64,000 nucleotides of DNA from Periconia sp. R9002 (Eukaryota; Ascomycota; Dothideomycetes; Pleosporales; Periconiaceae), in the NCBI GenBank assembly GCA_023627715.1, contig JAMAHW010000060.1:124001-188000 (forward strand), given 5' to 3'. The translations under genes and the position numbers were made by a program. The notes beneath the pieces were generated by a model. That model did not search any database. It was not told where the DNA came from and was given only the letters and a program-made list of their open reading frames with translations. Shown here one piece after another: positions 31,910 through 41,069 of this stretch (the first letter of the stretch is position 1; every line of letters starts with the position of its first letter).

Positions 31910-32116
31910 TATATAAACGCCTGCTCTTGTTCATTTCCTTCTTTTCTTTCTTTTCTCTACCTATACACAGCGTGGATTGAGATTTAAAATAAACAGCGAC
32001 CAGGAAAATGGAGGATGTTTGTGTTTGTTGGTTTTGCGCTTCTTTTTCCATTTTCTTTGTGGAATAGGAAATATTTAGTTCATAATGATGTAGTGATGAG
32101 ATTCTTAATCATTATC
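31910..32116 (+). ncRNA. Candidate hairpin RNA unit, block 2
   Basis: CTTAGTAAGTTCGG upstream, TATATAAA, CTATACACAG, ATTTAAAATA, then AATGATGTAGTGATGAGATTCTTAATCATTATC. Confidence 0.45.
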
Positions 32117-32493
32117 AACAATTATCAATTTCATTTCTTTTGAACAACCCTCATGTTTTTAGATTTTTCGAGCATAGGTGACCACATGACGTGAAGGGCC
32201 TGCTTTCCTGTCAAGATACTGGTACATAAATCTCTGGCTTTGATCTCGGACTTCTTCTTCCCTCTACTACAATTTATCGAGGGTGAAATTTTAATCTTCA
32301 AAAAGTGCTACTTTGTGCCCATGTCCCCCAACTGTCGCGTGAGGTGGCGAGTTGAAATATTTCGGTGGACGCCATTATATCCTGAAAACTGTGGTGTCTT
32401 ATTTTTCGAGTCTATCGATAATGATGAATTTGATCATGACAAGGCTCATCATGCTAAATGCCTCACTTTAGTCCACGGTTATTGAAGTATATG

Positions 32494-32703
32494 TACATAA
32501 AGTCCTTTTTCTCTCCATTTCTTTTCCCATCTACCTTACTGTTGCAGGAGATGGTAAAAATAAGAACATGAGGGGAAAGTCAGATACGGTCTTTTCCCGT
32601 TTTTTTTTTTTTTTTTTTGGGTAGATAGGATAATATAGTACTGATTTCTCAATTTTTGGTTTTTTCTGATGAAAATGTTAGTGATGAGGTTCACCATCAC
32701 CGT
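32494..32703 (+). ncRNA. Candidate hairpin RNA unit, block 2
   Basis: TACATAAA, a pyrimidine tract to CTTACTGTTG, an internal T tract (32600-32618), then GTTAGTGATGAGGTTCACCATCACCG. Confidence 0.4.
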
Positions 32704-33006
32704 TCTGGACTCCAAGTCCTTTCGAAATGACCATTACGCACACGTTACCTGCTGTCTGGGGTCCGTGCTAGAGGAAATTATAAGGATCTTTTTCTTTCTT
32801 TCTTTCTTCTTTTCCTCCTCTACGCGCCAATTATGATGAGGATTTCAAAATCAAACGGACAACAATGTCATGTTCCGTGTTTCTGTTCGTCTTTTTAAGC
32901 CAGTGGTTATGGACGCGTACTATTTGGGTGCTCAATTTGAATGTCATGCGCAACATGTTTTCAAATTTGAATGAAATTCGGTGGTGATTATGAGTAGTAT
33001 CATTGC

Positions 33007-34371
33007 TAGCCACGCTGCGCAGATCATGAAAATACAGAATTTCTTAGATACTCGCGTTCCCGTTTAGCATCTTGTTTGCGATAGTACAAGGGGGTAAAGA
33101 TGAACTAAGAGTGTATTTACAAGATGCCTACGTTGCGTACCTGCGGGAATGTAAATTTGTTATAACACCTGTTTCCGATTTCGAGCCTTCCGGTGGCGGT
33201 AAAGGCTAGGATCATCCACATTATACGCTAACCGTAGCACTATATCTATATTTAACTACGCTTTCGGGATCTTCTGTTATCGAGATACCGCATCCTCTGG
33301 GGTAGCGTATTATAACACTAATCATATAACTACTCTAACTTCACGTAGGCAACTCGATGCGCACTACATAGCTGCGTCTTCTGTTCATTATCTTCCTCTC
33401 TTGCTGCTCCTTTCTGCTGGGAGACTAAAACACACAGCACCGATGGGGCCCTATGTGCCTTTCAAGGGCTTCCAGGTTTGCAAAATGAATGACTCTGAAT
33501 GAATATTGACTGTTGGAGCTTTGGTCTGTCAAACAGCGAGACGATGATCGCTGGTAGTGTGTCCACGATCGTTACCTTCAGTGCTCCACGTCAAGACGAG
33601 TCATAACTTTGTTAACATCTTCTCGGGGAACCAAGACGTGGTATACTTCACCAATGACATTGCGAAGACAAGCCTTTAGCTTCGAAGCTTGTGAGTCTAC
33701 ACATATTGGTACCGCTCTGGCCGAGGGTGTTACTGTGAACTTCGACTGTGTCGATACGGCAAGCAGTACAATACTCTGCGATGATTTTTTTATACTTCCA
33801 CGGATATTGATAGGATTCATGCACTACTCTTCCGATGATATGTTTCTGTTTTGTCTTATTATCGTATTATGGTGTAGCCGGTTCGCGTTGTTCTTGGTTA
33901 TGTGACTAGTAGAATCATCACGGCTAATCGGCTCAATGACTTTGTAGCAGTCCTCACATGATCACTGTGCACCCCTTTGTTTATTGATTTTTCTGTCGGT
34001 GCGTTTTTTTTTTTCTTTTTGTCTTGGTAGGATCGCCCGAGTAGGTAGTACTTCGGTGCTACTTCTCTCTATCCCAATAAAGAAAGGAGTATCTGTGTAT
34101 CGAATTGGAATCCATTGCCAATAATGATCTACACGAAAATTATGTCACTAGTCGCCGTTTTTCTTACTAGTGCAGTAGCCCTATTCGTAACGTGCGCAAA
34201 ATATCCACATCGGTGGCACTCTAGCTAGTAAGTCGGACGGTGAAACGCGGCGTGGGGCACAAATAGGGGTCCGATCCTCCGATATGATACTAGCCATACG
34301 TCGACGCAAAAATTTGAAGTTTCACTGCATTTCAATATCACTCTTTCAGGAACTTTTTCGAGTAGAAAGAG
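33007..34371. other. Intergenic with a MITE and no clear gene
   Basis: Contains MITE copy 3 (33268-33350) and the segment shared with 15320-15365. A 34-codon frame at 34126-34230 begins with a signal-peptide-like stretch (MIYTKIMSLVAVFLTSAVAL), but nothing supports it as a gene. Confidence 0.4.
33268..33350 (-). mobile_element. MITE-like dispersed element, copy 3 (diverged)
   Basis: TTATCGAGATACCGC...GGTAGCGTATTATAACACTAATCATATAACTAC on the plus strand is the reverse complement of the family core, with several substitutions and an 8-base extra stretch. Confidence 0.5.
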
Positions 34372-35603
34372 ATGGGTGCGTACAGGCCGAGAACGAGCAG
34401 CGAGTGGGGGTTCTTCAGTGTAATCGCAGGACAGACGATATGCGCTACAATCCTTGACATGTATGTTTTTCCAAATGAGACCGCTCCCGTGGAACGGCAA
34501 CCCACAAGTTCGGAAATCTGGAGATGCTAACGGGATATTTGAAGCGCCTTACTGTGGCAGTATCTTGCGTGGGTTACACCGATAGTATATCAGGTGCCAC
34601 GAGGATATTTCATACCACTGAACTGTGGACTGATTATCTTCGGGCTCTGCTACCAATCACTTCTCACCGTGGATGCACTGCGCACAAGAAACAATGTGCA
34701 GTTGTATAACATTTGCATTTGCAACGTGCTGTTGCTTGCATTCGCTGCACTTTCATATGGAGAAACATTTGACGTGATCAAAGGCTTGAGCGAAGCACGT
34801 GCAATGGGCAACCTGCCATTGGTAGATGTATCGACCGACCTGTGGGCAAGAGTGCGCCCTATCCTACTCACCCTGGATCTTGTTGTGGCTGTATCGACCG
34901 TGGCTATCTTTTTCTACGGCTACAAGCTACACAACGAGTTTGCGTGGGCCATTTACCGTCATGTCAAGGGGAGTCGTCACATGAGACGGCGGTTCCTGAT
35001 GTACAAGGTGCGTACACAAGTTATGTGCCATACGCAGTCACTAATATACCGCAAAGGTATTCGTCGTGCTGATAAAGGTCGAGCTTTACTTTTTCACTGG
35101 CTTCCTTGTCATATACGGTCTCATAGATGTTCATTTCGAAGTCCCTGAATTCCCGTTGCTTGTGTGCCTTTTTCTGTTGGAGTTTGTGCAGGTAGCACTA
35201 GGGTTTTATTCCACCAAGTACGAAAAGACGATCGGGGCTATAGTAGCTATGGTATGTTTCGTCCATCACCCTGATTTAATACTGAGTTATACTAATGACA
35301 GTAAAGGCTCTTCGATTAGCCCAAGTGGCCTATCTTATCAGCCGGATTGTTGTTCTTCGTGGCCACGGTTTGAGAGCAAAGACGATAATGAAGGGCCAGA
35401 TGCTCCTGTTTGCAGGCTCAGCGCTGGCGTTTAACGTTTTGATCTGTCTTAATTCCGCATTTTGTTTAGTCAACTTCGGCTATGGACTGAAGCCGTTAGT
35501 GACAGGCGAGATACAAAACGGGAGAGATTCGTACGAATTCCAACCGCTAGAGTATCAATCCGGCCACCAATATTTTGTATCGAGGCGCCTCAGTTTGGAT
35601 TAA
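34372..35603 (+). CDS. UPF0658-type multi-span membrane protein
   Basis: Four exons: 34372-34460, 34545-35007, 35057-35251 and 35307-35603, giving 347 aa. Introns are 84, 49 and 55 nt with CTAAC/CTAAT branch points, and all phases agree. The protein begins MGAYRPRTSSEWGFF and has about seven hydrophobic spans. It carries the hallmarks of this fungal family: YQVPRGYFIPLNCGL, ALRTRNNVQLYNICICN, KLHNEFAWAIYRHV and FFTGFLVIYGLIDVHF, then ISRIVVL...MLLFAGSAL near the C-terminus. S. pombe members of UPF0658 are Golgi membrane proteins. The molecular activity is unknown. The third intron could instead end 5 nt earlier, but only 35306 keeps the frame. Confidence 0.8.
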
Positions 35604-35847
35604 TCTGGGAGGGAAACATACAGGAGCTGGGCTGCTAATGTGTAATTGTCTGGATTCAGCACAATAGGTATGAGGCTACCGGCAGAGCAGTCTGGTTTTC
35701 GTCGGCCAATCGGCAATTGAAGACCCCTAGTGGAGCTAGCATCAATAACCATTCTACCTTCACGCAACCGCATCGACTGAACGTATCTCCATTCGTCTTC
35801 ATTTATGTCTATTCCATCAAACGCATAGTCATCCTCTAATAATACTA

Positions 35848-37083
35848 ATGGATAACAATTCTACGTCACAGTCGCGCGATTTGGTTCTACGACACCCTAC
35901 ACCAGATGAATGCGTGAAAATCTGGACGGCAACTGCAGATTCTTGGGCAGACTCCCTTCCTTTCTCAACCTACCTGAAAGAGTCACAGTACCTCACCACC
36001 GTACCTCTAGCAAAAAACGGAAATAGAACAGATTGGATTCTGGTTGACAAAAACCTCCCGCCGGGTCAGAGACCAATCCTCAGCTCCTGCGAAACGTTCC
36101 GCAAGCGATCGCTGACAAGTGATGCCCTCGGGAACATCACGGAAAGCATTGTCCATGGTATCGCAAGCGTATTTTGTCACCCAGCATATAGAGGTCAGGG
36201 CCATGCAGCACGAATGATGAAAGAGCTAGCTAAGGTTCTCCGTACATGGCAACTCCAAACAACAACCCGGTGCGTGGGAACGATACTTTACTCCGACATA
36301 GGCAAGTCATATTATACAAAATTGGGTTGGCACCCCAATGCGACGAATTCGCACATTGAATTTTCACCCAAAATCTCAACGCCAAAAGCAAAAACGATCG
36401 TGATAGATGATCTCGAGGAACTCTGTAAAAGAGATGAGGCGAGGGTCCGAGAACTAATGGCGGTGCCATCGAAAGACACTGTGCGGCGCGTAACAATTCT
36501 TCCCGATGTAGATCATATGCTTTGGCATCTTAAGAAAGAAGAATTTGCCACAGATTATCTCTTCGGTAAAATGCCGCATGCCAAAGGTGCCATCGTTGGT
36601 GAACCAGGACGTCAGTCAAACCCCGCGTGGAGGGCCATCTTAATCGAGAAACCGCTGACTTTGTATCGAAATATAGATCAAATCTGGGCCATATGGGCTC
36701 ACCGCTATTACGATGATCCTACCTCGTCGTCCGCCAACAACGTTCTATACATCTTGCGACTTGTCGTAGAGAGTGACAAAACAGCAACACGACTTCCGTC
36801 TGACGCGAATAATGTACAAATAGAGAATTACGATGAGCAGTTGGGTTATTTGAAGGCGGTACTGCAAGCGGCGCAAGCAGAAGCCGCAGCATGGAAATTG
36901 AACTGCGTAAAGCTATGGGATCCCACGCCACTGGTCCGAAAGTTAATGACAGACTGCGGGATTGAGCACGCTGTGGTGGAGCGAGAACAGGATAGTATTG
37001 CCAGTGGAATGTGGTACGACGATGCTGGAGCAGTGAGTAATGCTCATTTATGGATCAACAACGAACACTACGCCTGGGTCTGA
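35848..37083 (+). CDS. LYC1: LYC1-like lysine N-acetyltransferase
   Basis: A single-exon frame of 411 aa. The N-terminal GNAT domain (about residues 10-175) includes LRHPTPDECVKIWTATADSW, then GIASVFCHPAYRGQGHAARMM. The RGQGHA loop is the acetyl-CoA pyrophosphate-binding motif A, and YSDIGKSYYTKLGW is the C-terminal GNAT strand. The remainder (CKRDEARVRELM, WHLKKEEFA, LWDPTPLV) matches the C-terminal region of the yeast/fungal Lyc1 family, which acetylates free lysine in Yarrowia-type lysine catabolism. Length fits the family. Whether this copy acts on lysine is inferred; fungi carry several paralogues, and this one sits in a repeat-rich accessory stretch. Confidence 0.8.
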   Translation: MDNNSTSQSRDLVLRHPTPDECVKIWTATADSWADSLPFSTYLKESQYLTTVPLAKNGNRTDWILVDKNLPPGQRPILSSCETFRKRSLTSDALGNITESIVHGIASVFCHPAYRGQGHAARMMKELAKVLRTWQLQTTTRCVGTILYSDIGKSYYTKLGWHPNATNSHIEFSPKISTPKAKTIVIDDLEELCKRDEARVRELMAVPSKDTVRRVTILPDVDHMLWHLKKEEFATDYLFGKMPHAKGAIVGEPGRQSNPAWRAILIEKPLTLYRNIDQIWAIWAHRYYDDPTSSSANNVLYILRLVVESDKTATRLPSDANNVQIENYDEQLGYLKAVLQAAQAEAAAWKLNCVKLWDPTPLVRKLMTDCGIEHAVVEREQDSIASGMWYDDAGAVSNAHLWINNEHYAWV

Positions 37084-38070
37084 GGCATCACATCATTATT
37101 GATTAGAACATGTGCGATTTTTATTTTCGCTGATGACGATAAGTTGCATTACCATCATTTCAACTTGATGCACGCTAGTGCGCGCCGTATATAAATCCCT
37201 CTGCCTTCAATCATACTTTCTTACTTTTCACTACTCTCACACAGAAAATTTTCCGGCGTCGGCTAAAAACATTAGCCTCCACGTCTTATGCTTGTCTCTG
37301 TCCTTTTGGAGATACCCTCATGTAGGGTGAAGCGCTGTTTGGATGCGTTCTTGTTTTCATGTTATTACATAGTAACGTTACATACTAAAGTCAAGCAGTA
37401 CATGATTTCGAATTTTTATCTTAGTGCTGATGATGATTAGTATCATCATAAACGTCTGGTTTAGGAAGCGGAGAGGTCATAGCGAAAGTATAGACCTATT
37501 CATCTTTTTTCCTCTTCCCTACACTTGGTTGGGTTTGGATCAAACGATTAAAAAGACGAACGAGTACCCAAATGTGTTGTCTTTCCGCTGTTTTCGTTCA
37601 ATGGGTAATGGCTCATGAGTTATAGTGTCGGTTCTTAGAAAAATTTGATGATGATACTGATCGTCATGTTCAAGCCATGGGCGCTCCAATCATGAGAATT
37701 AAACGCTTTTACAGCCCACGACTTCCGATTACAGTGTCATGCTGAATTAGCATGTTACGCAGCACAATGATATGTATGAAGAGAATTGCGTCCCAACTTA
37801 GTACCACAGTCCACCAACAAGCTTCGATCACTAACAATCATCGGATTGTCAACAGCGGCTACCATTCGTGCGCGTCATGGACTATCATATGATGGGCTGG
37901 ATGAGTCACGAACCGCCGAATGTCTGCTCCGCGAACACAAAAGGCCGCCCCCCTACACATTGATTGCACAGAACATTTCGACCACCTACACATCTCACCG
38001 CAAACTCCGTACCCCCAATATTTCTCGATTCTCACGAAAAACCTTTCCAGCGCCAACAGGATTTAGCACG
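37084..38070. other. Intergenic with isolated hairpin/TATA remnants (block 3)
   Basis: Holds a GATGACGATAAGTTGCATTACCATC remnant (37127), TATATAAAT at 37189 with a pyrimidine tract to CTCACACAG, GATGATGATTAGTATCATCATAA (37430) and GATGATGATACTGATCGTCATG (37648). These match the modules of the two arrays. No protein gene recognised. Confidence 0.45.
37127..37670 (+). repeat. Hairpin-array remnants, block 3
   Basis: One TATA/pyrimidine/ACACAG module and three inverted repeats of the GATGAT...ATCATC type, spaced about 200-300 bp as in block 1. Confidence 0.4.
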
Positions 38071-38589
38071 ATGGGTTCCAAGAAAAAAGTCAAGGCTCAC
38101 AACCAGAGCAAGAAGCCACAGCAACAGCAACAGCAATCGCAATCGCAATCGCAGAAGTCTACCGAATTCGCGAACGATCAAGCCACAATCAAAGCCAACT
38201 GCAAACTGTCGGATCTGCGACAAAACCGAAATCTCTGGTACAAAATCTGCGTTCTCATCTACGATCTGCGCAACGCCAAAGACAAAGCTTCTGAAAATCG
38301 AACTCTGCGCACTACCGACGAACTATACATCAGTGCGCCATATTTCTCGCCCGAAGAGGCCACCGCAATCAAGACCGCACGTTTGGACGACGGCACAACC
38401 TTGGAGCAAGCAATCACTACGATGCTCCAGAACTTTTTCGAAAAGCGACGGGCAAGCGGTGACTGTCGACCCTGCGGACCACATGACATGGTACCAGTCT
38501 ATATGTCTTGCTTTGGAATTAATAAAGACGAGATTGAGGACGAAAAATTTATCTCTCGACTTCGCCGGTCAGGTTTAGGCAATACCTGA
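38071..38589 (+). CDS. Hypothetical protein with Gln-rich N-terminus
   Basis: A 172-aa frame from ATG 38071 (MGSKKKVKAHNQ). The longer upstream frame to 37786 lacks supporting features. Residues about 1-35 are a Lys/Gln/Ser low-complexity segment (QQQQQQSQSQSQ). The remainder is a compact, charged, probably helical domain (LSDLRQNRNLWYKICVLIYD, then LEQAITTMLQNFFEKRR). I do not recognise a family. Its codon use and clean start and stop make it a plausible gene. A nuclear or RNA-related role would be a guess. Confidence 0.55.
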   Translation: MGSKKKVKAHNQSKKPQQQQQQSQSQSQKSTEFANDQATIKANCKLSDLRQNRNLWYKICVLIYDLRNAKDKASENRTLRTTDELYISAPYFSPEEATAIKTARLDDGTTLEQAITTMLQNFFEKRRASGDCRPCGPHDMVPVYMSCFGINKDEIEDEKFISRLRRSGLGNT

Positions 38590-39021
38590 AGAGAGCTCAT
38601 TCTTGTTCTTCACTTACCTCAAGGATAGCAAATGTCTGCGCATGTGGGATGGCAGAAACGACTTTCCGCATGAAATAGAACGATGAATCGTCGCAGAGTA
38701 ATTTCACCCTTGGTATCGACATAGGCAGGGGAGGAAACACTTGGTAACGTATTCGGCCAGGACGGACACACAGGCAACTCGACGACTTTCCATATAACGT
38801 AAGCCCTTGAAAGGGTTCTCGTGTCGCTTTCTTTTCCCCGAGCAGACAAGGCCATGTTGCTTCTCGAATAGGGCAACAAATAAGCTTAGCGGTGAGAAAG
38901 TGCAAGATTCAACAACAAAACGGACTAGTGCAAACCAGAATGCAAAAATGTACCATAAATATATGAAGGCGACAGCCGCTCAATGTAGAAGGCTCAAGTC
39001 CCCTTTCAACTAGTCTCCCCC
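38590..39021. other. Intergenic
   Basis: Promoter region of the next gene; nothing else recognised. Confidence 0.4.
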
Positions 39022-40557
39022 ATGATTATGTCTCCTATACACTTTCTCTGCCTTCCTTTCTCCATACGCGAACAAATATACACGGAGCTGCTAGTCCCCT
39101 CAATCGCCAAAGACTCCGAAGACGGATACGTTTACAATGAGACAACAACGTCTATTTTCCACGTCAGTCGCGCAATTTACGCGGAAAGCAGCGCCGTGTT
39201 CTACACCCGAAATCTGTTCGTCGTGGTCCGCTCCAACAGTCCCCAAGCCTTCGTCGAGTTGACCCCCAAAAAGACGCCAGTCTTCGCACGTGTCAAGGCT
39301 CGATCCAGCATCGCGCAATGCCCTCGATTCGCTCTATTTGTGCAGTTACGCAGTACCAAGACACTCTCAATCGTACAATCCACGTCGCCCGCATATGTGA
39401 TTACATCGGAAGCACTCCCCTTGTTCTTCCCGGCTCTCGTGGGGTCCACCCTCCACGCAGACCACTATTTCGGGAATTTCACCAACACAGGCGCCATAGC
39501 ACTATTTCAAACCCCTTCAGCTGCGCCATTCCGGTACACACACTCTCGCTTCTCAGAGCTAACATTCGGCCGCCTCGCTACCCTCGCCGATGGGCATTAC
39601 CCACGCTTCAGCGCGTTGCGGATCGAAAGCAATTCCATCTCGTCAGCGCACCATTCTGCACTAATGCGCTGGTGCGATACAAGTAGCTGGCCACTTGACT
39701 CAGCGTATGTCCCCTGGGCTATCCACCGCATTATTTATGACTCGCAGGTAGACGGAACTTTTGATCCGGGGGAGTACCCAAGGAAATATCCCTCTAGTGA
39801 CGAGATTGGCACAGCATTCGACCAGATGCTGGAATGTATTGACATCTATTGGGAGTGCTCTACTGCTCCCAATAGGCAATACCTTCCCATTGAGGAAGAC
39901 GATGCTGTAGCGAAGAGAAAGTTGTGTGGAAAGCTCTATGACGTTGTTCTCACTTTATGTAATGAGCTTGTCAGAAAGGTTTTCGGAAACGCGAGAAACG
40001 ATCCGGGTTGTGCAAAAGCATGCTACGCACAAGGGCGACGGATCGCGGAAGCGGGAATCCAGTATCTCAATCGCAATGAGCGCGCAATGGTGTGGCTGTC
40101 CAATGGGGAAGATGTAGGAGTCATCGACGAGGGCCGGGGACAGTGGTGGTCCATCATCCGCGAGGACCGGGGGGATCGGTGGCCCGACATCCGTGAGGAT
40201 GAAAATGGACGTTCCGAGGAAAACACGATTCTATCTCTTAAAGCTGCCAGGGCCTGCAAGGAACTAGGCGATTTCGTCGCAGCGGGGGAATACATCGAAG
40301 ACGCGCGTGCGACACCACATATTCCGCATTACGTAGAGGATGTGGAACGGTCGATAATAGATGCAACCTATATTTACAAGACCAGCACTGGGTATGTTGT
40401 AGAGCCGTCGCAAACGACGAAAGCCATCTTGTGGGGGAGGAGAAGGGTCGCGAGTGAGAATTTGGCGATGATAGATCGACCTGACCCGCCGTATGACGTT
40501 GATTTTGATCTATTGGACACGAATGTAAAGATGTTGTCTTTGAAGACGCCCCTCTGA
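39022..40557 (+). CDS. F-box/2EXR-like protein
   Basis: A single-exon frame of 511 aa. The N-terminus HFLCLPFSIREQIYTELLV followed by IFHVSRAIYAESSAVFYTRN is the fungal 2EXR/F-box-like pattern (LPxxIRxxIYxxLL, then a VSRxIYxEsxxvfY helix). The middle is Ser/Thr-rich. The C-terminal part is helical with an internal near-repeat around IREDRGDRWPDIREDENG (GQWWSIIREDRG and DRWPDIREDENG), which may be a short tandem duplication. No catalytic motif is seen. The start could be either ATG at 39022 or 39028. Confidence 0.7.
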   Translation: MIMSPIHFLCLPFSIREQIYTELLVPSIAKDSEDGYVYNETTTSIFHVSRAIYAESSAVFYTRNLFVVVRSNSPQAFVELTPKKTPVFARVKARSSIAQCPRFALFVQLRSTKTLSIVQSTSPAYVITSEALPLFFPALVGSTLHADHYFGNFTNTGAIALFQTPSAAPFRYTHSRFSELTFGRLATLADGHYPRFSALRIESNSISSAHHSALMRWCDTSSWPLDSAYVPWAIHRIIYDSQVDGTFDPGEYPRKYPSSDEIGTAFDQMLECIDIYWECSTAPNRQYLPIEEDDAVAKRKLCGKLYDVVLTLCNELVRKVFGNARNDPGCAKACYAQGRRIAEAGIQYLNRNERAMVWLSNGEDVGVIDEGRGQWWSIIREDRGDRWPDIREDENGRSEENTILSLKAARACKELGDFVAAGEYIEDARATPHIPHYVEDVERSIIDATYIYKTSTGYVVEPSQTTKAILWGRRRVASENLAMIDRPDPPYDVDFDLLDTNVKMLSLKTPL

Positions 40558-41069
40558 GGGGAGATGGTAGGACGGGTAAACTTACGTCGTTAGATGATAG
40601 ATGATGTACTAGAGTAGTAGGGTAGCAGAATTAATATTCGTCTGCTCATCCGAATGTGTCAATAGATTCTGTGGGCATTGTGATACCTATATCGCGGGTA
40701 CAAAGTTAGTTAAATGAAACTAGGGTAGTTACAGTATATTATTAGTGTCTTAGCACGCTATACTACGTGGTGTCTTGATACTAAACAACCCTGTACTAAA
40801 CAACTCTATACTGAGAATTTAATATACCTGTTATCATGTCTGTCTTGCTATCAATATATGTAGCTCAATGATTGACATTGCACCGATGAAGTTTATGTCC
40901 CAGGTTCGATGTGCGTTTGAGTATTTCTGCGTATCATATCATAAAAATTCATTCCCTCCTATTCCACTCTGCACAGTTTTTCAACCACGTCTATTTTAGC
41001 AGAAATCCAAGACTGCAGAGATGACCAAAGAAATGAACATAAGTATTGAAAAGTGGTTGATCAATGTTT
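40558..41069. other. Intergenic with MITE copy 4
   Basis: Contains the MITE-like element at 40685-40798; otherwise nothing recognised. Confidence 0.5.
40685..40798 (+). mobile_element. MITE-like dispersed element, copy 4
   Basis: GGTACAAAGTTAGTTAAATG at the left and CCCTGTACTA at the right. It shares ACTAGGGTAGTTACAGTA, TTAGTGTCTTA and CTACGTGGTGTCTTGATA with the other copies. Confidence 0.65.

Larger units (their letters stand above)
30917..33006 (+). repeat. Hairpin-RNA-like tandem array, block 2 (about 8 degenerate units)
   Basis: Same module order as block 1 but more decayed. TATA or TATA-like boxes: 31354, 31671, 31910, 32223 (TACATAAA), 32494 (TACATAAA) and 32779 (TATAAGG). Hairpins or remnants: 30917-30950, about 31295-31320, 31564-31590, 31805-31847, 32081-32116, 32418-32454, 32676-32703 and 32981-33006. 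CTTAGTAAG boxes persist (for example 31888). A MITE copy (31010-31120) interrupts it. No conserved reading frame. Confidence 0.6.

Noticed and set aside
23185..33006. CRISPR array
   Set aside because: Regular repeats with unique spacers were considered. The genome is eukaryotic, spacers vary from 100 to 250 bp, repeats are composite modules and not identical, and there are no cas genes.
33609..33905. 98-codon frame after hairpin block 2
   Set aside because: No homology signal; overlaps the short repeat shared with 15320 and is interrupted in nearby frames.
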